A stretch of DNA of 64,000 nt from Pseudomonas khavaziana. Lineage in GTDB: Bacteria > Pseudomonadota > Gammaproteobacteria > Pseudomonadales > Pseudomonadaceae. This document shows, one piece after another, positions 19,216 through 27,931 of this stretch. The notes beneath the pieces are model-generated. The model was not told where the DNA came from and did not search any database. It saw only the letters and a list, made by a program, of their open reading frames with translations. How positions within the stretch are numbered: the stretch's first letter is position 1; the number at the start of each line of letters is the position of its first letter. The stretch is from contig NZ_JAHSTT010000004.1 of the NCBI RefSeq assembly GCF_019145205.1, positions 186,001-250,000 of the forward strand, written 5' to 3'. The translations under genes and the position numbers were made by a program.

Positions 19216-20145
19216 ATGCCCGCCCGCACAGCCAAAATCGACCTTTCCCACCGCCCTAGGCTTGCCGACCTGCGCCCATTGGTCGCGCTCAGCCCCACCC
19301 TGCTGGAAGCCAGAGCCGCGACGCCGCGCGTCACCGCGGCCAAGGACCTCAAAAACCGTGCTGGCTATGCCGACGACTTCCTTAACGACTTCGTGGTGCC
19401 ATGGCCCAAGGTCGGCGAGCCACTGTCGAGCGACGTGCAACCCAAGCGCCTGGACTACACGCATTTCTCCATCACTATGTCGCGTTCCCGACGACTGGCG
19501 CTGTACGTGGGGGTGAATATCGACGGTTCAAAGCATGTGGACATCACGCGCAGCAACGACACTTGGGCCTACGATGGTCGCCTGCCCCTGGATGCGCAGG
19601 TAGGTGAAGACCTCTACGCCGGCAATGGCCTGGACCGCGGCCACCTGGTGCGGCGCCAGGACCCCAACTGGGGCGACGAGGCCAACACTGCCAACTTCGA
19701 CACCTTCCATTTCACCAACTGCTCGCCGCAAATGAGTGGTTTCAACCAGAAGACCTGGCTGGAACTCGAAGACTACATCCTGGACAATACCCAGCGCTGG
19801 AAAGCCCGGGCCACGGTGTTTACCGGCCCGGTATTCGCCGATGACGACCGGGTTTACCGTGGGGTGAAAATCCCCAAGGCATTCTGGAAAGTCGTGGCTT
19901 ACCTCAGCGACGACGGCAAACCCTCCGCCAGCGCCTACATGATCGACCAAAGCCGTGAGCTGGGGCAGCTCGACCTGGTGTTCGGCCAGCTTCGCACCTA
20001 CCAGCGCAGCGTGATCCAGATCGAGCAACTGACCGGCATCCGCTTCGCCAACCTGGCCGACTATGACGGGTTCAGCAATGAAGAACGTGCCACGGGCACG
20101 CGCATCGAGGCGCTGATCCGTGGGCCCCAAGACATACGACTCTGA
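19216..20145 (+). CDS. DNA/RNA non-specific endonuclease (NUC1 family)
   Basis: 309 residues. The beta-beta-alpha-metal active site DRGHLVRRQDPNWG has the DRGH signature at 140-143 (His143 the general base), and HFTNCSPQMSGFN supplies the metal-binding Asn. There is no signal peptide, whereas many family members are secreted. The ATG at 19216 is eight bases after AGGA; an ATG at 19210 would be too close. It is divergent from the protealysin-like protease, with about 135 bases between starts. A role as an exported or injected nuclease is possible but not shown by the sequence. Confidence 0.9.
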   Translation: MPARTAKIDLSHRPRLADLRPLVALSPTLLEARAATPRVTAAKDLKNRAGYADDFLNDFVVPWPKVGEPLSSDVQPKRLDYTHFSITMSRSRRLALYVGVNIDGSKHVDITRSNDTWAYDGRLPLDAQVGEDLYAGNGLDRGHLVRRQDPNWGDEANTANFDTFHFTNCSPQMSGFNQKTWLELEDYILDNTQRWKARATVFTGPVFADDDRVYRGVKIPKAFWKVVAYLSDDGKPSASAYMIDQSRELGQLDLVFGQLRTYQRSVIQIEQLTGIRFANLADYDGFSNEERATGTRIEALIRGPQDIRL

Positions 20146-20154
20146 CCCATTCCT

Positions 20155-20257
20155 CTGTAGGAACGAGCTTGCTCGCGAAGCACCTGAGAGCGCTGCGGAG
20201 CATCAGGCTGCCCGCGTTATCGTTGACGACCTTCGCGAGCAAGCTCGCTCCTACAGG
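20155..20257. repeat. REPIN, GTAGGAGCGAGCTTGC type
   Basis: Inverted pair CTGTAGGAACGAGCTTGCTC and its near-complement around a spacer of about 50 bases, just upstream of the cobalamin riboswitch. Confidence 0.9.
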
Positions 20258-20279
20258 GCGTGATCGACTACCATACCGC

Positions 20280-20450
20280 CGCCGGTTCCCGTATGGGACT
20301 AACAGGGAATTCGAAACGCCGCCCGCGACGTCAATCGAAACTGCCCCCGCAACTGTAGGTGCCGAGCCTGCTCCCCACTGCCACTGGACCCTGTCCGGGA
20401 AGGCGGGAGCAAGGTGACGACGCATCAGTCAGGAGACCTGCCGGCCCAGC
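20280..20450 (+). ncRNA. Cobalamin riboswitch
   Basis: Contains the conserved elements of the AdoCbl riboswitch in order: AACAGGGAA, GCCCCCGCAACTGTAGG, GCCACTGG with flanking helices, CGGGAAGGC, and the near-universal GTCAGGAGACCTGCC close to the 3' end. It lies 115 bases upstream of a btuFCD-type operon, so it should switch vitamin B12 uptake off when cobalamin is plentiful. Confidence 0.95.
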
Positions 20451-20563
20451 AAAACCACTAACCGGCGGGGTGTCCGGGAAGGACATCCTTGCCTGCCTGA
20501 CCGGCAGCGTTCAAGGCTGTATTTCCGAGCCGTACCGCCCCTGCTGCACTCGGAGATCTCCCC

Positions 20564-21574
20564 ATGCTGCCACGCGTTACCGCCCTGATCGCAGGCTTGG
20601 GTGCCTGTGCAATGGCCCAGGCCACGCCCACCCATTACCCGCTGAGCCTGGAAAACTGCGGCAGTACCCTGACCTTCCAGCACCCGCCTGCACGCAGCGT
20701 AACCATCGGCCAGGCCGCCACCGAGATGCTCTATGCCTTGGGCGTGGGCGATAAAGTGGTTGGCACTTCGCTGTGGTTCAACAACGTGTTGGCGCAGTAC
20801 AAGGCACAGGACGCCACCATCGAGCGCCTGGCCAACAACGAGCCGAGCTTCGAAGCGGTGATCGCCAAGCGCCCGCAACTGGTGGCCGCCGAACTGGAAT
20901 GGGTGGTGGGGCCCCAAGGCGTGGTCGGCACCCGCGAGCAATTCCATGAGCTGCAGATCCCCACCTACCTGCTGCCCTCGGATTGCGAAGGCAAGGACAA
21001 CCTGGTGGGTGCCGACGGCACGCGGCTGGAGCCGTTCCGCATCGACACGATTTATAAAAGCATCCGCCAACTGGCGCAGATTTTCGACGTCCAGGATCGC
21101 GGCCAGCAGCTCAACGATGAACTGCAGGCGCGCCTGGCCAAGTCCATCGCCACCGCGCAAGGCAAAGGCTTGAAGCAAGCCAGCGCGCTGGTGTGGTTCT
21201 CCAGCGCCGAAATGGCCAGCGATCCCTACGTGGCCGGGCACAAGGGTATTCCGCAGTTCATGTTGCAAACCCTCGGCCTGCGCAATGTGGTGCAGTCCGA
21301 TGAAGAATGGCCCGCCGTCGGCTGGGAAACCATTGCCAAGGCCAACCCGACGTTCCTGGTGATCGCACGCATGGATCGGCGCCGCTACCCCGCCGACGAC
21401 CACGAGAAGAAACTCGCCTTCCTGCGCAGCGACCCGGTGACCCGCAACATGGACGCGGTGAAACACAACCGCATCATCATCCTCGATGCCCTGGCGCTGC
21501 AGGCCAGCCTGCGCACCTTCGATGGCCTGGAACAACTGGCCGCCGCGATCGACGGCTATGACCTGCCGAAATGA
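20564..21574 (+). CDS. btuF: Periplasmic cobalamin-binding protein of an ABC importer
   Basis: 336 residues with a Sec signal peptide (MLPRVTALIAGLGACAMAQA, cleavage near residue 20) and a class III periplasmic binding fold (SVTIGQAATEMLYALGVGDKVVG). Family members bind cobalamin, haem or ferric siderophores; the riboswitch directly upstream points to cobalamin or a related corrinoid. Its stop overlaps the permease start by four bases (ATGA), so the three genes are translationally coupled. The btuF name depends on the riboswitch. Confidence 0.85.
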   Translation: MLPRVTALIAGLGACAMAQATPTHYPLSLENCGSTLTFQHPPARSVTIGQAATEMLYALGVGDKVVGTSLWFNNVLAQYKAQDATIERLANNEPSFEAVIAKRPQLVAAELEWVVGPQGVVGTREQFHELQIPTYLLPSDCEGKDNLVGADGTRLEPFRIDTIYKSIRQLAQIFDVQDRGQQLNDELQARLAKSIATAQGKGLKQASALVWFSSAEMASDPYVAGHKGIPQFMLQTLGLRNVVQSDEEWPAVGWETIAKANPTFLVIARMDRRRYPADDHEKKLAFLRSDPVTRNMDAVKHNRIIILDALALQASLRTFDGLEQLAAAIDGYDLPK

Positions 21575-22575
21575 TGCGTACGCTGCTCGCCCTCACACTG
21601 CTGTTGCTCGCCCTGCTCGCCGGCGTGGCCATCGGCGAAACGGCCATCTCGCCACAGGTGGTGCTCCAGGTGCTCGCCAACAAACTGTGGGCCGCGGGCT
21701 TCGTGCTCGACCCCATCGATGAAGGCGTGGTGTGGAACTATCGCCTGACCCGCGCCCTGGTGGCCGCTGCCTGCGGTGCGGGGTTGGCGACCTGTGGCGT
21801 GATCCTGCAATCGTTGCTGCGTAACCCGCTGGCTGATCCTTACTTGCTCGGCATCAGCGCCGGCGCGTCGACCGGCGCGGTCCTCGTTGCCTTGATCGGC
21901 GTCGGCGGCGGGCTGGTATCGCTGTCGGCGGGGGCGTTTGCAGGGGCGATGGCGGCGTTTGCGCTGGTGATCCTGCTGGCGCGGGCCAGTGGCTCGTCCA
22001 GCGGCACCGGGCAGATCATCCTCGCGGGCATCGCCGGCTCGCAATTGTTCAATGCCTTGACCGCGTTCCTGATCACCAAGTCGGCCAGCTCCGAGCAAGC
22101 CCGCGGCATTATGTTCTGGCTGCTGGGCAACCTCAGCGGCGTGCGTTGGCCGTCGGTGTGGCTGGCGGTGCCGGTGGCGATCGTTGGGCTGGCGGTGTGC
22201 CTGTGGCATCGTCGCGCATTGGATGCCTTTACCTTCGGCAGCGACTCGGCGGCGTCCCTGGGCATCCCGGTGCGCCGCGTGCAATTTGTGCTGGTGGCCT
22301 GCGCTGCGCTGGTGACGGCAGTGATGGTGTCCATCGTCGGCTCCATCGGTTTTGTCGGCCTGGTGATTCCCCATGCGGTGCGCCTGCTGCTGGGCACCGG
22401 GCATTCGCGGTTGCTGCCGGCGAGCGCTCTTGGTGGCGCGTTGTTCTTGATCGCCGCCGATGTGCTGTCGCGCACCTTGATCAAGGGCCAGGTGATTCCC
22501 GTAGGTGTGGTCACGGCGTTGGTGGGTGCACCGGTATTTGCGCTGATCCTGATTGGCCGCAGGAACGCGCGATGA
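21571..22575 (+). CDS. btuC: Cobalamin ABC transporter permease (FecCD family)
   Basis: 334 residues, strongly hydrophobic with about ten membrane segments. LLRNPLADPYLLGISAGAS and SIGFVGLVIPH are the FecCD/BtuC permease signatures, including the loop that contacts the ATPase. It lies between the binding protein and the ATPase with four-base overlaps at both ends. Substrate inferred from the riboswitch. Confidence 0.88.
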   Translation: MMRTLLALTLLLLALLAGVAIGETAISPQVVLQVLANKLWAAGFVLDPIDEGVVWNYRLTRALVAAACGAGLATCGVILQSLLRNPLADPYLLGISAGASTGAVLVALIGVGGGLVSLSAGAFAGAMAAFALVILLARASGSSSGTGQIILAGIAGSQLFNALTAFLITKSASSEQARGIMFWLLGNLSGVRWPSVWLAVPVAIVGLAVCLWHRRALDAFTFGSDSAASLGIPVRRVQFVLVACAALVTAVMVSIVGSIGFVGLVIPHAVRLLLGTGHSRLLPASALGGALFLIAADVLSRTLIKGQVIPVGVVTALVGAPVFALILIGRRNAR

Positions 22576-23336
22576 GTGTGCTCAGTTGCACCGGCCTGGG
22601 TTTCAAGGTGCGAGACGCTGAGTTGCTGCGCGATATTCACCTGGACGTGCAGCAAGGGGAAACCCTCGGCATCGTCGGGCCCAACGGCTCGGGCAAATCC
22701 ACCCTGCTCAAATTGCTCGCTGGCTTGCGCGCCCCGGCCAGTGGTGAAGTACGCCTGGGCGCCAAGCGCCTGGGTGAGCTGTCGCGCCGCGCCATCGCGC
22801 AACAGCTGGCGGTGGTTGAACAGCAGGCCGACACCGACGATGCCATCCGCGTGTTCGACGCCGTGGCCCTGGGCCGCACGCCATGGCTGTCGGCGCTGAG
22901 CCCGTGGTCCAGCGAAGACGACGCCATCGTCCGCCAGGCCCTGCACGACGTAGACGCCACCCACCTTGGCCACCGCGCCTGGCGCAGCCTCTCCGGCGGC
23001 GAACGCCAACGCGTACACATCGCCCGCGCCCTGGCGCAAAGACCGCGGATTCTGTTGCTGGATGAGCCGACCAATCACCTGGATATCCAGCATCAACTGG
23101 CGATCTTGAAAGGCGTGCAAGGCTTGCCGGTGACCACCTTGATTGCCCTGCATGACCTGAACCAGGCACTGACCTGTGATCGCCTGGCCGTGCTGGATCG
23201 CGGGCGATTGGTGGCGTTGGGCACGCCGTTGGAAGTGCTGACGCCGGAGCGCCTGCAAGAGACCTTCGGGGTACAGGGGCATTACCTCACGGACCCATTC
23301 GACGGTGCGCAAATCCTGCGCCTGCGCCCTACCTGA
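22572..23336 (+). CDS. btuD: Cobalamin ABC transporter ATPase
   Basis: 254 residues with all ATPase motifs: Walker A GPNGSGKST at 36-44, signature LSGGERQRVHIARAL, Walker B ILLLDEPTNHLD, and the switch His in ALHDLNQA. The start at 22572 overlaps the permease stop (ATGA). The frame is also open upstream across the permease gene, but that part is a shadow. It powers the BtuF/BtuC importer. A REPIN follows 14 bases after the stop. Confidence 0.92.
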   Translation: MSVLSCTGLGFKVRDAELLRDIHLDVQQGETLGIVGPNGSGKSTLLKLLAGLRAPASGEVRLGAKRLGELSRRAIAQQLAVVEQQADTDDAIRVFDAVALGRTPWLSALSPWSSEDDAIVRQALHDVDATHLGHRAWRSLSGGERQRVHIARALAQRPRILLLDEPTNHLDIQHQLAILKGVQGLPVTTLIALHDLNQALTCDRLAVLDRGRLVALGTPLEVLTPERLQETFGVQGHYLTDPFDGAQILRLRPT

Positions 23337-23350
23337 CAGACCTGGGCCAA

Positions 23351-23443
23351 ATGTGGGAGGGGGCTTGCTCCCGATGAGGGAGTGTCAATGAATACACCTG
23401 GGGCTGACCCACCGCCATCTGGGGCAAGCCCCCTCACACATTT
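23351..23443. repeat. REPIN, GTGGGAGGGGGCTTGC type, slightly degenerate
   Basis: Inverted pair ATGTGGGAGGGGGCTTGCTC and GGGGCAAGCCCCCTCACAC; the second arm carries a few substitutions. Confidence 0.88.
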
Positions 23444-23489
23444 TTGACCCAGGGGTGTCAGCCAGGCCGCCGCCCCTGCCACATTTGAT

Positions 23490-23981
23490 CTACAGAGGCC
23501 GGTGCATATGGGTGGTCTGCCATACCGGATCAGCTTCCACATCCACCACCTCGAATCCTTGCCGGATCCAGAAATCAATCGCCCCCGGCAGAAACGGATG
23601 GGTATGCAGGTAAACCACTTCCACCCCGTCCGCCCGCGCCAGCGCTTCCAGCGAACGGTATAGCTCACCCGCCAGACCGCAGCGACGAAATGCCGGATGT
23701 ACGTACAGGCGCACCACCTCCACTGTCTTGCAGCCCTGGTAGTTCAACTGTGCAAAGCGGCCGTCGTACGGCAGGTAACCCACCGCCGCAACGATCTGGC
23801 CTTCGGCACGAGCAATCAGAAACTGCCCGTCGCCCTGCAGGTAAATGGCTTCGAACTGCGCCAGGTCATCCGGTATCCCGGTTGCGCTGAGCTTTGGGAA
23901 CAGTTCATCACGGGCCTGCAACGCGAAGCTGAGCACTTCGGGCAGATCAGCCGGGGTGGCGACCTGGATTTTCGGCCTCAT
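23490..23981 (-). CDS. GNAT-family N-acetyltransferase
   Basis: 163 residues with the acetyl-CoA binding core VEVVRLYVHPAFRRCGLAGEL, where V..LYV.P..RR.G.A is GNAT motif A, and a C-terminal aromatic strand (AIDFWIRQGFEVVD). The substrate is unknown. Its start overlaps the stop of the 74-residue gene upstream by four bases, so the two are translationally coupled. Confidence 0.88.
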   Translation of the reverse strand: MRPKIQVATPADLPEVLSFALQARDELFPKLSATGIPDDLAQFEAIYLQGDGQFLIARAEGQIVAAVGYLPYDGRFAQLNYQGCKTVEVVRLYVHPAFRRCGLAGELYRSLEALARADGVEVVYLHTHPFLPGAIDFWIRQGFEVVDVEADPVWQTTHMHRPL

Positions 23982-24202
23982 ACCACCTCAATCCGGGTGA
24001 TTCCCACCACCTGCGCCTGCTCGAGGATCTCCTCCGGCGTTGCATCCGCGGCAGGCATGATCAGGCCGTTTTCCGCGTCGCCGAAATGCAACGCCAGCAA
24101 ATGCAGCGCCGCCTCATGCACAGGTAATTCAGGCTGCTTGAGGTCGAAGCTGTGAGTGCGAGGCTCATCATTGAAAAGATAGTTCAGGGTGTAAGCACGC
24201 AT
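23978..24202 (-). CDS. Conserved small protein of unknown function
   Basis: 74 residues (MRAYTLNYLFNDEPRTHSFDL ...), no signal peptide or membrane segment, acidic. AAGGA lies seven bases before the ATG. It overlaps the GNAT gene by ATGA, which supports that both are real and function together. I do not recognise a family beyond similarity in general style to small Pseudomonas proteins with C-terminal VVGITRIEVV. Confidence 0.75.
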   Translation of the reverse strand: MRAYTLNYLFNDEPRTHSFDLKQPELPVHEAALHLLALHFGDAENGLIMPAADATPEEILEQAQVVGITRIEVV

Positions 24203-24237
24203 GCGGGAATCCTTGTAAGGGGAGAAGGCGCAACTGA

Positions 24238-25191
24238 TTAACCTGACTCAGCGTTCAGCTTTTTAGTTCCCACCTGATGCAGATGCTGCGTTATCCATTT
24301 GCGACTGTAGGCCAACACGTTGCCTGCCATCGCCAGCGGAAAATGAATGAAACCATGGGCCGCCTCCGGCAGCAGGTGCGCTTCTGCCCCGCCCCAGCGC
24401 TCGGCGATCAGCAGCGTGTCGTCTTTGAGCGGGTCCAACTCGCCCACGAACATCAGCGCTGGCGGCAACCCTGCAAAATCCCCGTACAACGGTGACAACG
24501 GCGGCTGCCGGCGCGCCTCGTCGGTGATGCCCGGCGTCAGCAGGCGCAGCGCCTCGACCATGCCCGGCCCGTCCAGCAACAAGGTGTCCGGCCCCGCCGT
24601 GCGCACGCTTGGCGTGCCGGTCAAGTCATAGACGCCGTAATACAACACCGCGCCGCTTACCCGTTCGAGCAACTCGGGCCATTGCTTGAGCGCCAGCAAG
24701 GTGGCCGCCGCCAAGTGACCACCGGCCGACTCGCCGACGAAGAACACCGGCAAGTCGGCAAACTCCGGACAATCCCCCAGGAGCCAGCGTGCAGCGACCA
24801 GGCAGTCTTCCAGCAATCCTTCTATCGGCGTGTCCACCGCCAGCCGATAATCCACCGACACCACCGCCACGCCGCAGGCGTTGACCATGCCGAGGTTGAG
24901 GTCGTCATCCATCTGCGCATTGCCAATCACCCAGCCACCCCCGTGGATATCCAACACCACGCCTTTGGGCGTGCCACTGGGCCGCAGGATGCGCACCGGC
25001 ACCGAGCCCACCTTTTTGCGCTCTACCACGGGCGCCTTTTTCAACGTTTGACTGACGCGCAACAACGCCTGGATCAGACGCGGGGTGACGCGGTTGCGGA
25101 TTTTAAAGCGCGGCATCCACCCAAGCTTCTGATTGAAGCGGCGCATCTGGGCCAGTTCAGGCTCGCTGGCCGGCCAATGTTGGTAGGTCAT
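24238..25191 (-). CDS. Alpha/beta hydrolase of the hormone-sensitive lipase family
   Basis: 317 residues. HGGGWVIGN is the HSL oxyanion motif HGGG, GESAGGHLAA the nucleophile elbow, ELDPLKDD carries the Asp and EAAHGFIHFP the His. This is a typical short-chain carboxylesterase (lipase/esterase family IV). The start at 25191 overlaps the tspO stop by one base (ATGA), so it is coupled to tspO. The open frame continues to 25500 across tspO without homology. The natural ester is unknown. Confidence 0.88.
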   Translation of the reverse strand: MTYQHWPASEPELAQMRRFNQKLGWMPRFKIRNRVTPRLIQALLRVSQTLKKAPVVERKKVGSVPVRILRPSGTPKGVVLDIHGGGWVIGNAQMDDDLNLGMVNACGVAVVSVDYRLAVDTPIEGLLEDCLVAARWLLGDCPEFADLPVFFVGESAGGHLAAATLLALKQWPELLERVSGAVLYYGVYDLTGTPSVRTAGPDTLLLDGPGMVEALRLLTPGITDEARRQPPLSPLYGDFAGLPPALMFVGELDPLKDDTLLIAERWGGAEAHLLPEAAHGFIHFPLAMAGNVLAYSRKWITQHLHQVGTKKLNAESG

Positions 25192-25631
25192 CAGCGGTTG
25201 TTCCGCAGGATCGAGAAGTTCAACGCCGCGGCTACACACAACCAGGCGAGGTAAGGGAACAGGATCAAACCGGTGATCAGGTCCAGGCGCACGGCCAGCA
25301 CCACCATCGCCGCCACGGTGAGCCACAGCAGCGCGATAATCACCATCCCGGCCAGCAGTCGGTGGGCGCCGAAGAACACCGGTGTCCACAAGGTATTCAG
25401 GGCAATCTGCGCTGCCCACAGCGCCAGCACCATTTGGCTGCCGGGGATCAGGCTCAAGCGGTAGCCGGCCCAGGCCAGCAGCAGGTAGATGATTGTCCAT
25501 GCCACCGGGAACAGCCAGTTGGGCGGCGTGAAGCTGGGCTTGACCAGGGATTCGTACCAGGCGCCGGGCTTGAAGATCACGCCGGTGCTGGCGGCGGCGG
25601 CGCAGGCCAGGAGGAAAATAAAGAAGGTCAT
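25191..25631 (-). CDS. tspO: TspO/MBR-family tryptophan-rich sensory membrane protein
   Basis: 146 residues with five predicted membrane helices and the family patterns WYESLVKPSFTPPNWLFPVAW and ALNTLWTPVFFG. TspO proteins bind porphyrins and related ligands and take part in stress responses. I place the start at 25631 (MTFFIFLLA) with AAGGA seven bases upstream, rather than the open frame's earlier start at 25691. It overlaps the downstream esterase gene. Confidence 0.92.
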   Translation of the reverse strand: MTFFIFLLACAAAASTGVIFKPGAWYESLVKPSFTPPNWLFPVAWTIIYLLLAWAGYRLSLIPGSQMVLALWAAQIALNTLWTPVFFGAHRLLAGMVIIALLWLTVAAMVVLAVRLDLITGLILFPYLAWLCVAAALNFSILRNNR

Positions 25632-25752
25632 GGTCGGTCCTTGAGGTCGAGTGATATAGAAAGCAACGCTATGCTTGAGTGACTCAAACACCTGCGCATA
25701 AATTCAATGCATTCGCCAAAAAATACCCTCTCTTCTGCACGTCATGAAAATT

Positions 25753-25790
25753 GGGTAGGGTCTGCAAAATGCCGGCGATGCCTACCCTAC
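25753..25790. promoter_or_regulatory. Inverted repeat upstream of chrA
   Basis: GGGTAGG (25753-25759) and CCTACCC (25781-25787) are inverted repeats 21 bases apart, extended on the inside by GT and AC. The site sits 17 bases before the chrA start and could be an operator or leader hairpin. Confidence 0.35.
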
Positions 25791-25806
25791 AGCAGAGAGC
25801 CTGACC

Positions 25807-27009
25807 TTGGCCAAGTCCACTACCGATCACCCTGACAGCCCCTGGTCGGTGTTCCTGATCTTCCTGCGCCTGGGCCTGACCTCCTTCGGCGGGCCGATTG
25901 CGCACCTGGGCTATTTCCGCGAGGCGTTCGTCACTCGGCGGCAGTGGTTGAGCGAGCGCAGCTACGCCGAACTGGTCGCCTTGTGCCAGTTCCTCCCCGG
26001 CCCGGCCAGCAGCCAGGTCGGCATTGCCCTGGGCTTGTCCCGCGCAGGCTACGGCGGCGCCGCAGCGGCCTGGGCCGGGTTTACCTTGCCGTCGGCCATC
26101 GCCTTGATTCTCTTTGCCGTCGGCCTTTCGCACTACGGCACCGCCATCCCCGGCGGCGCCTTGCATGGCCTCAAGGTCGTCGCCGTGGCCGTCGTCGCCC
26201 AGGCCGTATGGGGCATGGCGCGCAACCTGTGCCGAGGGGCCGTGAAGCTCACGCTGATGCTGATCGCCGCGTGCATCGTGCTGCTGGCGCCGTCCGCCTG
26301 GAGCCAGGTCGGGGTGATCGCCGCCGCAGGCGTGGCCGGCCTGCTGTTGTTCAAGCCCCAAACCCATACCGAGCCCGACACCCTGCCCATCGCCATCAGC
26401 CGCCGCGCCGGGGCCATGTGGCTGGTGCTGTTCGTGGTGCTATTGGTGGGCTTGCCAGTCCTGGCCGACGGGCTACCCACCCCCTCCCTCGCCCTGGTGG
26501 ACGCCTTCTACCGCACCGGCGCCCTGGTGTTCGGCGGCGGCCACGTGGTGCTGCCGCTGCTGCAAGCCGAAGTGGTACCGCCGCAGTGGGTGAGCAATGA
26601 CGTATTCCTCGCCGGCTACGGCGCCACCCAAGCCGTGCCCGGCCCGCTGTTCACCTTCGCCGCCTTCCTCGGCGCCTCGATGACCCACGCCCCCAGCGGT
26701 TGGCTCGGCGGCATGATCGCCCTGCTGGCAATCTTCGCCCCGTCGTTCCTGCTGATCTGCGGTGCCTTGCCTTTCTGGGCCAGCCTGCGCACAAACCCAC
26801 GCACCCAGGCCGTCCTGGCCGGGGTGAATGCAGCGGTGGTCGGGCTGTTGCTGGCGGCGCTGTACCGGCCGGTGTGGACCAGCGCGATTTTCAACGGGTA
26901 TGACTTTGCCCTGGCCGTGCTCGCACTGGTCGCGCTGATGGCCTGGAAACTGCCGCCTTGGCTGGTGGTGATAGGTTGCGGCGTACTGGGCACGTTACTG
27001 GACTTGTAG
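25807..27009 (+). CDS. chrA: Chromate transporter, ChrA family
   Basis: 400 residues, about ten to twelve membrane segments in two homologous halves. The N-terminal half begins with RLGLTSFGGPIAHLGYFREAFV and QFLPGPASSQVG, and the second half repeats the pattern (FGGGHVVLPLLQ, TQAVPGPLFTFAAFLGA), the hallmark of two-domain CHR proteins that export chromate. The start is a TTG at 25807 with GAGAG upstream; no ATG fits. Its stop codon TAG lies inside the first arm of the REPIN that follows. Confidence 0.9.
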   Translation: MAKSTTDHPDSPWSVFLIFLRLGLTSFGGPIAHLGYFREAFVTRRQWLSERSYAELVALCQFLPGPASSQVGIALGLSRAGYGGAAAAWAGFTLPSAIALILFAVGLSHYGTAIPGGALHGLKVVAVAVVAQAVWGMARNLCRGAVKLTLMLIAACIVLLAPSAWSQVGVIAAAGVAGLLLFKPQTHTEPDTLPIAISRRAGAMWLVLFVVLLVGLPVLADGLPTPSLALVDAFYRTGALVFGGGHVVLPLLQAEVVPPQWVSNDVFLAGYGATQAVPGPLFTFAAFLGASMTHAPSGWLGGMIALLAIFAPSFLLICGALPFWASLRTNPRTQAVLAGVNAAVVGLLLAALYRPVWTSAIFNGYDFALAVLALVALMAWKLPPWLVVIGCGVLGTLLDL

Positions 27010-27105
27010 GAGCGAGCTTGCTCGCGAAAAACGTCAACGATAACGCGTGCTTCCTGAATGAGCGCGGCGCCTGTAGGTTTTTCGCGAGCAAGCTCGCTCC
27101 TACAG
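27005..27105. repeat. REPIN, GTAGGAGCGAGCTTGC type, joining two converging genes
   Basis: Inverted pair TGTAGGAGCGAGCTTGCTCG and its complement with about 45 bases between. It spans the whole gap between chrA and the converging nucleotidyltransferase-like gene and supplies the TAG stop codons of both. Confidence 0.92.
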
Positions 27106-27678
27106 CATTGGGGCTAAGCCCGGCTCGACGATCCTGAGCCAAGGCCAGCGCGCCTGATAACTTCTGGCCTTGTGCAAAAACAGCTGCGGTTCGGAATGCA
27201 GTGGGTTGATGCGCAGCACGCCCTGCTCCACATCCTCCAGCCCATAGGGTGCATACACCTCGCCGGTGGTGATATCCAACGCGATGCAAGTGCCCGCCAC
27301 CAGGTAACGGTCGACCCCCTGCCTGGCCGAATGCAATTGCGGATAGGGCCGGCCGAATCGCTCAGGGTACCAAAGGTGCACCCGCGCCTGATTCCTGACC
27401 TCCACATTCACCCCCAGGTCCTGGAAGAGCCCCTGCGCCGCACGAATCACCGCATCCTCCGCCTCGTAGGACAGGTCGGTGTCGAAGTAAAAAACATCGT
27501 AGTCCTTCACGCCCTGATCAGCCGGCAGATTCGCCTGATGATTCCACACCGCCTGGAACAGACAACCCGCCGTGAGCATGCACTGCTGCACCCCAAGGTC
27601 CGGCAGGCGCGCCGTGATCTGGGCATTAATCGGGTTAGCCATGGCCAATTCGAGCAAGGTGTCGACAGTCAATGTCAT
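27100..27678 (-). CDS. Nucleotidyltransferase-like protein (NTP_transf_6/DUF925 type)
   Basis: 192 residues. LTAGCLFQAVWN, KDYDVFYFDTDLSYEAED and VEVRNQARVHLWYPERFG match the family annotated as nucleotidyltransferase-like, in which YDVFYFD supplies the metal-binding aspartates. Substrate unknown. GGAGG lies seven bases before the ATG at 27678. Its last codons and stop are formed by the REPIN arm (the TAG lies in GCTCCTACAG read in reverse), so the C-terminus may have been set by the insertion. Confidence 0.8.
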   Translation of the reverse strand: MTLTVDTLLELAMANPINAQITARLPDLGVQQCMLTAGCLFQAVWNHQANLPADQGVKDYDVFYFDTDLSYEAEDAVIRAAQGLFQDLGVNVEVRNQARVHLWYPERFGRPYPQLHSARQGVDRYLVAGTCIALDITTGEVYAPYGLEDVEQGVLRINPLHSEPQLFLHKARSYQARWPWLRIVEPGLAPML

Positions 27679-27730
27679 ATTCAATCCTCCATAGTCTGGC
27701 GCAACCATACCACCCCAACATGTCACGCCC

Positions 27731-27755
27731 GTAGGAGCGAGCTTGCTCGCGAAAA
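27731..27755. repeat. Single REP, GTAGGAGCGAGCTTGC type
   Basis: One unpaired copy of GTAGGAGCGAGCTTGCTCGC followed by GAAAA, in the gap upstream of the dehydrogenase operon. Confidence 0.85.
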
Positions 27756-27931
27756 TGCCAAGCCACGCCGTGCGACGATTCTGCTTATCCCTACCTTTAG
27801 TCGGATATTTCTGAGGGTACTGACGCAACGGCTAGCCTTCAGCCTAGCGTAAGGGATAACGCTGAACATTCGGTCCATGAAGGGCCAGTACGCCTCGTCG
27901 TCCCGACGCTTTATCTGCTGAGGAGACGATA

